Shown here piece after piece: positions 1 to 10,900 of a DNA stretch of 64,000 bases. Source of the stretch: Bacillota bacterium (GTDB lineage: Bacteria; Bacillota; Clostridia; Christensenellales; SZUA-584); contig JAEYKW010000006.1 in the NCBI GenBank assembly GCA_023408075.1, forward strand, positions 200,906-264,905, given 5' to 3'. Made by a program: the position numbers and the translations under genes. The stretch's first letter is position 1. Each line of letters starts with the position of its first letter. The notes beneath the pieces were generated by a model. It searched no databases, had not been told where the DNA came from, and saw nothing but the letters and a program-made list of their open reading frames with translations.

Positions 1-818
1 CGTATCATCGCGGTGTTATTGAGCTTCATCGATGCAAAGCCGGAGATGAAACGCCCCGCTGTGATGCCAAGATAATAAAGCGAGACCCACTGCGCCGCCG
101 TATCGGCAGGCAGCCCTCTGACGCCGACAAGGTAACTGCTGCCCCAGAGGCCCATGGTCACCTCGAGAGAGCAGTAAACAAGGAACACGAGCAAGGCCGA
201 TTTGACGCCGGGAACTTTGAGCACGCCGAACATGCCTGTTGAGCTTTGGCTGTGCGGCCCTTCGGTTGGTTCGGGCGTTTTCTTCCAGAGCCGCAATGTG
301 GCAAAGAGCGCCGCGACCAGTACCACCTGAACAATGCCGATCGTGCCGTATCCAAGCTTCCAGCCGCTTTGCCTCGCAATGTAGACCGACATGATCATAG
401 GGCCGGCCGAAGCGCCCACACCCCAGAAGCTGTGGAGCCAGTTCATATGATGCGCTTTGTAATGCAGTGCCACAAAGTTGTTGAGTGCTGTATCCACCGA
501 GCCCGCGCCGAGGCCGAGCGGTACCGCGAGTATGCATAGCAAAACCACGCTTCCGGATAAAGAGATGCCGAGCAGCGCGAGCGCCGTCATCAGCACGCTG
601 ACAGTGGTGACAAGGCCCGTGCCAAAACGCCTGATCACCCTCTCGCTGAGCAGGCTCGAAACGATGGTGCCCCCCGCCGTGATCATGGAGATCACGCCCG
701 CAAACGATAAGGGCGCGCCGAAATCCGTGCTCATCACAGGCCATGCCGCACCGAGCAAGCCGTCCGGCAGCCCAAGGCTGATGAAAGAGACATAAATAAT
801 CACCAATAAAGCCGTCAT
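1..818 (-). CDS. MFS permease, 3' end outside the window
   Basis: This is a major facilitator superfamily transporter in the inner membrane; the substrate is not evident. Translation from an ATG at 818 begins MTALLVIIYVSFISLGLPDG and continues through alternating hydrophobic helices and short charged loops. The helix 7/8 region near the window edge reads AGRFISGFASMKL, typical of MFS proteins. The frame is open to base 1, so the C-terminus is missing. The start lies 16 bases after the stop of the ROK regulator, so the two probably form one operon and the regulator may control uptake of a sugar-like substrate. The family call is firm; the substrate is unknown. Confidence 0.85.
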   Translation of the reverse strand, partial: MTALLVIIYVSFISLGLPDGLLGAAWPVMSTDFGAPLSFAGVISMITAGGTIVSSLLSERVIRRFGTGLVTTVSVLMTALALLGISLSGSVVLLCILAVPLGLGAGSVDTALNNFVALHYKAHHMNWLHSFWGVGASAGPMIMSVYIARQSGWKLGYGTIGIVQVVLVAALFATLRLWKKTPEPTEGPHSQSSTGMFGVLKVPGVKSALLVFLVYCSLEVTMGLWGSSYLVGVRGLPADTAAQWVSLYYLGITAGRFISGFASMKLNNTAMI

Positions 819-834
819 ATATCTTTGCCTTTCT

Positions 835-1827
835 TTAATCGAGAAGATTGTTATCGTTTAGATACTCGAGAGCGAGAGCGGTCATACCGTGTTCAAAATC
901 GTCTTCGAATGCGGACGATTGCGCGACATTCACGCAGAACTGGCCGCTGAGCAGTGACTCCGTTTTTCGCTTGATGAGGCTTGCGTCATCCTCATTAAAA
1001 AAGTCGCCGTAGAGTATGAACTGATGCGGCGCGATCACGCGGCAGTAAATGCTGAGCAGCCGCGACACCGCATCCGGCGCGGACTGACCGTCGTCATAAT
1101 CAAGCTTCGTCCAGTCAATATCCGGCAGCAGATGGCCGATTTCTCCCGCAAAATGCTGTGAGCCCGTATAAACGTCGCCGCTTAATACCATTCCCGCGCC
1201 GGGCATATATATTCTCGGGAAATAGATGCCCACAAGGCACGCAGATTCCGAATGCAATTCGGAGTACCCCTTTACGGCTGCGTTTACATCGTTGGAAAAA
1301 ATCACAGGCCTCTTATATCTTGTCTGATAGAAATTCATAAAACTGCCGCCCACGATGCCGCTGTAATCGTTGGCAATGATGACACCGTTTTCTTCAAACC
1401 CCGGCAGGCCGAAGGCGATGGCCGCCACGCCCGGATATGCGTCTATTGCGCTGTCCAGCATGCCGCAAAAGCTTTCCACCCGTATATCGTCCAAATAGGC
1501 TTGTTTTCTCTCAACGCATTCGCCAAGCAGGTTCACAACAAGCACATGGATTGAATTTCTGTTCTCTTGCTGATGCCCGTAGATGATGGCCGCATGACGG
1601 TAAGCCCCGTTGTAAACGAAAAGCTGCGACGGCCGCCCGCCGCCGGACGGGATAAAGCTGCCTTCATTCACTTCTCCTTTGTCAATCATCTCGGTGAGCA
1701 GCGCCTTCACAGTCACCACGCTTAATTGCGTTAACGTCGAGAGCTCCTGAATGGTGGCCTGCCGCTTCTTCACAAGCTGGCAGCGTATCGCTTTTTTATT
1801 GAGTTCCTTGACAACGGCGGTATCCAT
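835..1827 (-). CDS. ROK-family transcriptional regulator
   Basis: This 330-residue protein has a winged helix-turn-helix at about residues 22-66, ending in the wing motif GGGRP, followed by a sugar-kinase-like ROK domain. The ROK signature lies at about residues 209-232, with His225 and Glu229 in the HFAGEIGH segment. The CxCGxxGC zinc cluster found in many ROK proteins is absent. Members of this NagC/XylR-like group usually repress sugar uptake or catabolism genes. It is the first gene of an operon with the MFS permease, which suggests that it responds to that permease's substrate. The upstream region carries a palindrome over the -10 box, consistent with autoregulation (inference). Confidence 0.88.
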   Translation of the reverse strand: MDTAVVKELNKKAIRCQLVKKRQATIQELSTLTQLSVVTVKALLTEMIDKGEVNEGSFIPSGGGRPSQLFVYNGAYRHAAIIYGHQQENRNSIHVLVVNLLGECVERKQAYLDDIRVESFCGMLDSAIDAYPGVAAIAFGLPGFEENGVIIANDYSGIVGGSFMNFYQTRYKRPVIFSNDVNAAVKGYSELHSESACLVGIYFPRIYMPGAGMVLSGDVYTGSQHFAGEIGHLLPDIDWTKLDYDDGQSAPDAVSRLLSIYCRVIAPHQFILYGDFFNEDDASLIKRKTESLLSGQFCVNVAQSSAFEDDFEHGMTALALEYLNDNNLLD

Positions 1828-1862
1828 GCGACTTTTTAAACCTCTTTTAATAAGTTCTCGTT

Positions 1863-1892
1863 AAGAATAATTCATATTCTTTAATTTGTCAA
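1863..1892 (-). promoter_or_regulatory. Promoter and candidate operator of the ROK-MFS operon
   Basis: On the minus strand a TTGACA -35 box (1887-1892) and a TATTCT -10 box (1864-1869) are spaced by 17 bases. A perfect inverted repeat AAGAATA-N5-TATTCTT (1863-1881) covers the -10 box, a position suited to repression. Which protein binds it is inference; the ROK regulator is the obvious candidate. Confidence 0.65.
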
Positions 1893-1921
1893 TCATAAAC
1901 ATAAAAAAAGCGCGGTTTGTG

Positions 1922-1983
1922 TTGACTTTTCTCGCATATTGCATATAATATAATTATCACTTGAATATTTGTTCAAATGTTCA
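1922..1983 (+). promoter_or_regulatory. Promoter with ArsR/CadC-type operator for the metal ATPase
   Basis: TTGACT (1922-1927) and TATAAT (1944-1949) are spaced by 16 bases. Just downstream, at 1962-1983, is a 10-2-10 imperfect palindrome, TGAATATTTG-TT-CAAATGTTCA, with one mismatch between half sites. This resembles the TGAA...TTCA operators of ArsR/SmtB/CadC metal sensors and covers the expected transcription start. The ArsR-family gene at 5214-5576 could encode the repressor. Confidence 0.7.
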
Positions 1984-2005
1984 TTTAATACAAGGAGTTC
2001 TATTC

Positions 2006-4123
<2,118 letters not shown>

Positions 4124-4143
4124 TAAATTGAGCAAAAAGTGCG

Positions 4144-4179
4144 GCCTATGTGAATTTTACCGTATTTTATCACATAGGC
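4144..4179 (+). other. Stem-loop after the metal ATPase gene
   Basis: A perfect 10-base inverted repeat, GCCTATGTGA and TCACATAGGC, with a 16-base loop follows the ATPase stop codon. No T-run follows on the plus strand, so it is not a standard terminator. It may protect the 3' end of the mRNA or act as a weak terminator. Confidence 0.5.
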
Positions 4180-4184
4180 TCCAA

Positions 4185-4213
4185 TTGAAATATCTGTATG
4201 GTTTTGTTATAAT
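4185..4213 (+). promoter_or_regulatory. Sigma-A promoter for the VOC gene
   Basis: TTGAAA (4185-4190) and a perfect TATAAT (4208-4213) are spaced by 17 bases, 33 bases before the GTG start of the VOC protein. Confidence 0.75.
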
Positions 4214-4245
4214 TTAATCATCAAATATGAAAGAAGGGCTGTCTT

Positions 4246-4620
4246 GTGATAGAAGGTATTCGTATAGGTAATCTTTCCATAGACTGTAAGGATACAGTAG
4301 CGCAGTGTGATTTCTATGCCAGTCTCCTCGGTTGGAACAAGGGGAAAATGTACAATTGCCCCGCAGTCATCAGCGACAACGGCTTCGTCATTTTGTTTAT
4401 GGAATGTGACTTCGAATACATCCCGCCGGTGTGGCCCGAAGAAAACGGGCAGCAGCAAAAACACATTCATCTTGATTTGCAGGTTAACGATTTGCATTCT
4501 GCTGTCGTGCAAGCGGAAAGTCTCGGCGCAAAGAAGGCTGAGAGCCAATTTGGCGGTGCTCATTTTATCACGATGATAGACCCCGAAGGCCACCCGTTCT
4601 GCCTTTGCGCTAAAGACTGA
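4246..4620 (+). CDS. VOC-superfamily (glyoxalase/bleomycin-resistance-like) protein
   Basis: This 124-residue single-domain protein has the vicinal oxygen chelate fold pattern: an N-terminal half around FYASLLGW, a central HIHLDLQVND strand, and the C-terminal DPEGHPFCLCA strand that commonly carries a metal or substrate ligand. The family includes glyoxalase I, antibiotic-binding proteins and dioxygenases; the reaction here cannot be predicted. Translation starts at GTG with a GAAAGAAGG-type ribosome binding site about 10 bases upstream. It has its own promoter and ends at a terminator shared with the convergent flavoprotein gene. Confidence 0.82.
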   Translation: MIEGIRIGNLSIDCKDTVAQCDFYASLLGWNKGKMYNCPAVISDNGFVILFMECDFEYIPPVWPEENGQQQKHIHLDLQVNDLHSAVVQAESLGAKKAESQFGGAHFITMIDPEGHPFCLCAKD

Positions 4621-4666
4621 AACCGTATGAATTTGTTAGCTGCCAAAAAATGATATCAAAATAAAA

Positions 4667-4703
4667 GGCGCTGCCGTACATTCCCTTGTACGCAGCGCTT
4701 TTT
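4667..4703. terminator. Bidirectional intrinsic terminator
   Basis: The inverted repeat GCGCTGCCGTACA / TGTACGCAGCGC (4668-4698), with one bulged base, is followed by TTTTT on the plus strand and preceded by an A-rich stretch. It lies between the convergent VOC and pyridoxamine-oxidase-like genes and can serve both. Confidence 0.85.
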
Positions 4704-4734
4704 CATTGATACAGGGCTGATTGCGGCCGACAAT

Positions 4735-5199
4735 TCAGACGTCACCGTTCTTCTTGCCGCTGATGCTGTCAATATCAATGCGCACAATCGCGGTATGTTT
4801 GAGATGGCTACAGCCTGCATCGCCTTGCCACTGTACACCCGGCGTCAAGTGGCGGCAGAGCTGATCCAGCCGCAGAGCTTTTTCCTCATCACCCTGCACA
4901 AGCGACGCACGGCCCGACACAATCACGCTTTCATAGTATGTGGTCAGCCTTTCGGGAATAATCCGGTTCCTTCCCGTGACGGTGAACGATATGCGCGGAT
5001 TGCTCTTGATATTCTCCATCTTGCGCCCTTCCGTCGCACAGTGAAAGAACAACGCATTATCTTCGCGCACATAGCAGTAGTTGAGCGGCACGCCGTACGG
5101 CTCTGCGTCTGCGCCCGCCGTGCAAAGCACGCCGAGCTGCGCTTCCTCGAGCAGCGTCACAGCTTGGCTTTCGTCCATCGCCCGTTCTTTGCGTCTCAT
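4735..5199 (-). CDS. Pyridoxamine 5'-phosphate oxidase-like flavoprotein
   Basis: This protein of about 154 residues has the split-barrel FMN-binding fold of the PNPOx-like / NimA group, with LGVLCTAGADAEPYGVPLNY near the N-terminus and the signature FFHCATEGRKM. Family members are FMN- or heme-binding reductases, including nitroimidazole reductases; the substrate here is unknown. The start at 5199 is preferred because GGAGGAG lies just upstream. An ATG at 5217 overlaps the ArsR stop as ATGA and would add six residues. It is the second gene of an ArsR operon, so its expression probably responds to the metal or redox signal sensed by that regulator. Confidence 0.82.
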   Translation of the reverse strand: MRRKERAMDESQAVTLLEEAQLGVLCTAGADAEPYGVPLNYCYVREDNALFFHCATEGRKMENIKSNPRISFTVTGRNRIIPERLTTYYESVIVSGRASLVQGDEEKALRLDQLCRHLTPGVQWQGDAGCSHLKHTAIVRIDIDSISGKKNGDV

Positions 5200-5213
5200 T
5201 GTCTCCTCCGGTT

Positions 5214-5576
5214 TCATTCACGTATTCTTGTCTTGGCCTTATGCTGCGTATAGATCTCGCAATACTGATGCTCGCCGGTCATATACTGACAGCATTCCTT
5301 TCGGCCCGGCTTTTTATCCAGATACTTGCCGATATCAGCAGCAAGGCTTTTAAGCAGCTCCTCGTTAACTTCATAAAACGTATAACCGCCGCGTTTTTCG
5401 CCCTTGAGCAGCCCCGCCTCGCGCAGTATGCGCAGATGCTGGGATACGGCGGCCTCTGATATGCCAAGAATACGTGCCAGCGCGCCCACACAAAAACCGT
5501 GCTCATAAAGCAGCGCCACAATCTTCAGTCTCTTCTCGTCGCCGAGCGCTTTAAAAATTTTGAGCCATTTTTCCAT
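5214..5576 (-). CDS. ArsR/SmtB-family metalloregulator
   Basis: This 120-residue winged-helix repressor begins MEKWLKIFKALGDEKRLKIV, with the recognition region ISEAAVSQHLRILREAGLL. Cysteines occur at the FCVGALA position and in the C-terminal tail (ECCQYMTGEHQYCE), giving a plausible metal or thiol sensing site. The start was set at 5576, where AAGGTGAA precedes the ATG; an upstream extension has no typical domain content. It is co-transcribed with the PNPOx-like gene. A CadC-type operator stands before the metal ATPase gene 3.2 kb away, so regulation of that pump is plausible but not shown. Confidence 0.88.
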   Translation of the reverse strand: MEKWLKIFKALGDEKRLKIVALLYEHGFCVGALARILGISEAAVSQHLRILREAGLLKGEKRGGYTFYEVNEELLKSLAADIGKYLDKKPGRKECCQYMTGEHQYCEIYTQHKAKTRIRE

Positions 5577-5665
5577 GCAGTTCACCTTATACGGGTTAAT
5601 AATGCATGATAGCCCGCAAGAAGGCGGCATGTCAACGGTATATTATTCCACTATTTGGATTATAT

Positions 5666-6741
5666 TTACTTAATTCCGAACAGAAACCGCGTGGCCTTGA
5701 ATCGGCGGCAGATTTCATAACAGCCCCACGACAAAGCCATAGCCGCGAGCACAATACCGGCGTACTTTACCTCCCACGGCACATCGGGCATCACAATAAA
5801 ATATGCCGCCGCAAGCAATACCGTCTGATGAAAGATATAGACGGGATACGATGCGCGGTTAAGAACCTTTAGCGCTTTGCTTTCCCGGTTCAGGTATTGA
5901 TCCGCAAGGCCCGCCAGCGCCAGTATCATCAGCCAAACGCCAAGGTTGCGCAGCAGCGCAAAGCCGATTGCCCCGGCCGAATACCCGTCAAGCCATCCGG
6001 CCGTCGCGGCAATAGCCAGCAAAGCCCCGTTTGCGGCGGCCGCTCCACCAAGCAGCGCAAAACGCCAGCGCCTGAGCGCATCAACAAAAACATCCGAATT
6101 CGCAAATACGGCCCCCAGCAGAAATATCAGCGCAAAATAGCACGGGTTCTTTCCGCTGATATCCGGCAGCGCCTGCATCAATGTTATGGGCACAACGGCG
6201 AGTATCATCACCCAAGGCCGGGCCAGCCCTTTGAGCTTGTCCGGCCGGCGCACCAGCCACAGAATCGGCGCGAGCAGCACAAGGCTGATGACGAACAGAA
6301 ACAGTATGAACCAAAGATGAGCGGGGGTAAAACCGCCCGTGTATCCCGAAAGATCGGAAAAATCCGTGAAATACCGGCCAAGGAACTCAAAATAATTGCC
6401 AGTATACCCGTGCTGCTGAACGAGCGCGAGATACCCCTGGGGCGGTACAATCAGCACCAGTCCGGCGAGAAACGGCACGAGCAGGCGGCTCACACGTTCA
6501 CGGACATACTGGCCGGGCGTTCGTTTGCGCAGCGCCTGATACGCCGCATACCCCGCCACAAAGAACAGCAGCGGCATGATCCAATACCCGAGCGCCGCCA
6601 CAAGCCATGGGAAAAGTCGTTGATATTGGCAGCATCTTTGACATAATTGGGCTCCCACACATCAAATACACGCGCCGTGTGAAACGGGAACAGCAAGAAA
6701 ATAACACCAATCCTCAGCCAGTCAAAACCATGACGCCGCAT
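5666..6741 (-). pseudogene. Acyltransferase-3 family membrane protein, frameshifted
   Basis: Two overlapping minus-strand frames together make one acyltransferase-3 protein of about 358 residues. The N-terminal part starts at 6741 after GGAGGAG, reads MRRHGFDWLRIGVIFLLFPF and includes the family His (PFHTARVFDVW). The rest continues in another frame from PWLVAALGYWIMPLLFFVAG to the stop at 5666, with about ten membrane helices. The frames meet at a TTTTCCC run (6609-6615); adding one T would restore a continuous frame. Family members transfer acyl groups to surface glycans or other periplasmic acceptors. The break could be a true mutation or a sequencing error in a homopolymer; programmed slippage is unlikely. 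Confidence 0.75.
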
Positions 6742-7102
6742 GCCAATCTCCTCCATGCTGGTTGTTAATATTTTAGAATAGTGAATTTCATTGATACAAT
6801 CACAATCAAAACCACCCGTTAAACTTATGATATGCACCAGCCCTGAAAGCGCATATTGTCTCAAGACGTACTGAAAAGTCCGTCAGTCGCATGGCTTGCC
6901 CTGCGACTGCTGCAACAGCAGTTCTTTCGAGCGCATTGCTTTTGGCAGTCAATTATTCAGTCATTCGCTCCGCACCATGCTGTAAGCCAAAGCATTTTTT
7001 ATTCACACCGGCAAAGCCGACGGATGATGACGCGAAAGCACATACATAACCGCCATACAAAACCTTCTGTATGGCGGCATATTTGAGAAACAACGTTGAC
7101 GC
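6742..7102. other. Intergenic region with a perfect hairpin
   Basis: No gene is evident in these 361 bases. A perfect 10-base inverted repeat, CCGCCATACA / TGTATGGCGG with an 8-base loop (7050-7077), follows the sortase stop codon on the minus strand and may end the surface protein-sortase transcript, although its T-tract is poor. Confidence 0.5.
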
Positions 7103-7909
7103 TTATTCTATTTTCTTTGCGTGAACCACGAACCGTTCGCGGCTGGAGCCGTCGCAGGTGGACAGCGTCAGTACCGTGTCCTTGGGCGTCACATCAACGC
7201 CCGTATCGTAGAGCGACAGGCCCTTTAAGCCTTCCGCGAACTCACCGAACACGCTATCGTCGGCAAACGCCACCGGCAGCAAACTGTCGTCGGTGGTGTG
7301 CACGCTGAAAACCTGCCACTGCGACAAGCTCCCCCAAAGGTTGAGCGTCACCGTCGGATGCGCCGCGCAGTAGCTTTCGAGCTCATATTGAGGAAGCCCT
7401 CCGAACATTGAGCCGTCCTTCATATGATGGCCGTAAATCACAATATGGCGGCTGTCAGCCGTGCTGCGGTAATCCATAAACACACAGCCGTGCGCCGACC
7501 GTTTGCCCTCGAAGCTGTGATTGAGGTAATAGTCGTTGTCTTCGCACTGCACAACCGGGTGATCGATGCCGGTGCCCGGAATTGTGAGCCAGCCAGCCGC
7601 GTCCGCGTTGAGCCGGGTCAGCGCCGCAAAAGCATCCGCGCCCGCGCCGTCCTGCGGAGCGGCAGCGCCTTCACTGGTATCATCCGGCTTTTCCGGCAGG
7701 CCCTGAAGCGCCTGCGCATATACCTGCCGCGTATTGTTGAGGGAGCGCATATCCGCGTCGTTCTCGGCAATATAGCTGCCTATCTGAATGCCGCTGAATA
7801 TAAGCGCCCCGGCAAAAACCGCAAGCAGCACGAATTTCAGCCATCGCCAGATGCCGATTATCTTTGGCTTTTTTCTAGCCGATCTTCTTAATTCTCTTGT
7901 TGATAACAT
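7103..7909 (-). CDS. srtB: Class B sortase
   Basis: This 268-residue membrane-anchored transpeptidase joins surface proteins to the cell wall. A basic N-terminus precedes one signal-anchor helix (about residues 24-45). The catalytic domain holds the His in YGHHM (His161), the Cys in TLSTC (Cys252) and the Arg in RERFVV (Arg259). The YGHHM and TLSTC context and the overall length fit class B sortases. The ATG at 7909 lies inside the last codons of the surface protein gene, a 35-base overlap that points to translational coupling. The substrate is almost certainly the adjacent SPDTG protein, since clostridial SrtB enzymes are known to use (S/P)PxTG signals. Confidence 0.9.
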   Translation of the reverse strand: MLSTRELRRSARKKPKIIGIWRWLKFVLLAVFAGALIFSGIQIGSYIAENDADMRSLNNTRQVYAQALQGLPEKPDDTSEGAAAPQDGAGADAFAALTRLNADAAGWLTIPGTGIDHPVVQCEDNDYYLNHSFEGKRSAHGCVFMDYRSTADSRHIVIYGHHMKDGSMFGGLPQYELESYCAAHPTVTLNLWGSLSQWQVFSVHTTDDSLLPVAFADDSVFGEFAEGLKGLSLYDTGVDVTPKDTVLTLSTCDGSSRERFVVHAKKIE

Positions 7910-10900
7910 AAACCACCACGATGCCCGCCAAGCTGCCGAGTGCTATCACAAAGTATACCATGATGTTGTCGCCCGTATCGGGAGAACCGGTATCGCGCGT
8001 ATTCACAAAGCTTCCCGCTTCAACCGTCACATCATCTTCGTCGATGGTCACCGTTTTTGCCTCAGGCGACACCAGATATCCTTTGGGCGCTTTCATCTCA
8101 CGGATTGTGTATTTGCCGAACTGGACGTTTGTAAAGAGGACAATGCCGTCTTTTTGAGACGCCGCGCTCTTCACCAAAGCCCCGTCAGCGTTGTAAAGCC
8201 CGAATTCCGCGCCCGCGAGCGGCTTGCTGTCCTCCGTTGTTTTCGTCAGACGAATGGACCCGAAATGCTCCCACAGCACCGGCTGATCCACAATTTTATC
8301 CGCCGACAAAACGGACTTCACGCCGAGCCTGTCCGTGTCGGCATACTCGACCGTCGCCGCGATCACCGTGTCGGATACAAAATAGCCTGTAGGTGCGCGT
8401 GTCTCGCGTATCGTATACGTGCCGAGCGGCACACCGGTGAACGACACCACACCGTTCACGCTGGATGCCGTCATATTGACGTTCGTATCGTCATACGCCT
8501 TGCCCGTCAGCGTGAATTCACCGCCGCTTAAACGTGCGCCCTTGTGGTTGACCTTGCTGAAACTCAAAGACCCAAGCGCCGATGCATCTGCGGTCGTAAA
8601 CGTCTTGTCGGATGAGAGTCGCTCACCGCCGAAAACATCGGGATTCAGCAGGAAGCCGTCCGGCGCATAGACTTCCTTGGCATAGAACACCCACGCGGGC
8701 AGATTTGTAAACACGGCGTTGCCGTGAGCGTCGGTCGTCGCCCTCACCGGGTTGCCGCTCTTCATAATCGGCTGCTGATTAAAGTTGAGCAGCTGATAGA
8801 TCGAGCCGGGAACCGGATTGCCCTTGCCGTCGTCCTTGTAAACGGTCAGTGTGCGGCTGCCGCTGCCGCCGCTCGACCAGAGGTTGTCCACCGATACGTT
8901 CTGCGCATCGGCGTCCCCGTCAGGGCTGTCGGTTCTGCCCGAGAGCACCGCTTCATTGGTAAAGTTGAGGTCATCCGATATGATGAACGTTGTGAACTCA
9001 AGCCGGTAAACCTTGGTGCTGCCCTCCGGCAAATTCACGGACAGCGTGTTTGAGTTGTCCGCGTCGGGTAAATCCACGGTATATCCGCCCGTCACCAGTG
9101 TGCCCGAGATTGCGGGCTGCACATTGCCTGTGGACGGATCAATATCCACCTCGTAGAGCTTGAGCGACGACGACTGAATTTGCAGCCCCGGATCCAGCTC
9201 ATCCGTCACAACCGCGTTGTGCAGCGGAATTTTGCCCGCGTTGATCGATATCGACCAGTCGATCGAATCGGAGCCCGCCGTGTAGGTGCGGCCCTTGGAA
9301 ATCACGGGGTTTGCGATATTGGCCGTCGCGGTTGCGTCAATATGGTCGTTAATCTCTGTGCCGCGAAGCTGAGCCGTGTTGGTATACGACCTTGTCCCGC
9401 TCCACTGCGTCTCGAGCTGCGCGTTCTGCAGGTGCGTGTAGAACGAAATGGTGAATTGATCTGTTGTCGTCGCTGCGCCAAATCGATAGGTGAAAGACCG
9501 TCCGTCGGTTGCGATTTCCGTCGGCGCGTGAACACTTGCGTCTAATACGCCGTTAACAGACACCTCAAACGGATGCGTCGCGTCGATCAGCAGATCCATG
9601 CCGGTCGGGAGCAAATCCGTCATATAGGCATCTGTCATGGGAAGCCGGTTGCGGTTCACAGAAACCGTCCATTTGATCGTATGGTCGGAATAGTTATACG
9701 TCCCGACACCTTTATTGATCATCTGGCTGCCGAACGTCTTGTTCGGCGCGCTTGAGCTGTCCAAACTGCCGCCGCGATACAGCGACGCCCCGTTGCCGAA
9801 ATTCACGCTGCCGTTGCTATACAGCGTATCGAGCCCGGCGGAGTCGTTGTTAGCCGCTGTCACGTCTATAATTTGGGTGTAGTAATCAAGCGTATACGTA
9901 TCCGTGAAGCTCACGGGGAACGTATACGTGAAATGGTTGCTGTCCGTCACCGCCAGATTGGTGTCGGCATAGGGAACAGTCGTTGATGTCGTCTCGGTCA
10001 CGCCATTTTTGTTCACAGTGAACGGATGACCGTCGGTATCTATCACCAGCTCCTGCCCCGGAGGTATCACATCCACCACCGACGAATTATTCATTGTCAC
10101 CTTGTTTCTGTTGACTGTGATCGTCCAGTGAATATAGCCGCCGTTCTGGTGATTGTAGTTCTGCGTACCGCCCGCCGCGGATTTGCTGACGAGTCCGCCG
10201 TTCGGAATCGTGCCGTCGACGTAATCGCCCGGCGGGTCAGTCGGGTCGGGCATGTTCGTCCAGTCAAGCTGTGCCGCGTTCCGGAATGTGACCGCCGTAT
10301 TGACATTGATATACGTATCGGGATTCTCCACCTTTGTGTAATAAACGAGCCTTGCGTTGCCCGTAAAAGCGCCGCCCGTCGCAAAACGGTAATCCAATGT
10401 GGCCGGTGTGCCGGTGGTATAAGCATACTTGCCCCATTCGCTCGTCGAGGTGCTTTCCACATCCGTGTAGGCGCCGTTGTTCAGCGATATCTGAACAGGG
10501 TGGCTCGTATCGAGCACCATACCCGTAGGCAATATGTCGTGGATATATGCGCCCGTGACGGACCCTCCGTTTGGCACCGTCGCGGTCACTTCCCATCTGA
10601 TCACGTTGGGGTCGGAATTCGACAGCGTTCTCTTGGATACCCAGTTTGTCGTCACCGTCGCGGTGACGGGGCCCGCCAGCGTGTCCGCAGCATGCTTCAC
10701 AGTCGCCGCGTTGGTAAATGTGGATTGCTCCGCCGCCGTCGCCGAGCCGTCCTCCGTGCCGAAGGAAATCGGAGACGTTTTGTATTTGATCGTCTGGACA
10801 CCCGTGGTATTCGGGTCGGTATCCGGGAATGTGTACGACACCTGATTGGCCGTCGTCAAATCAAGGCTCGCATCCGCCACAGTCGTACCGTGAACGAATG

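Noticed and set aside
16..744. Long open frame on the minus strand
   Set aside because: It is out of frame with the MFS permease, whose frame gives a typical membrane protein and the AGRFISG motif; codon pattern and content of the longer frame are those of a shadow.
6609..6615. TTTTCCC as a programmed -1 frameshift site in the acyltransferase gene
   Set aside because: The heptamer is not in the phase needed for tandem slippage, and a single-base homopolymer loss explains the break more simply.
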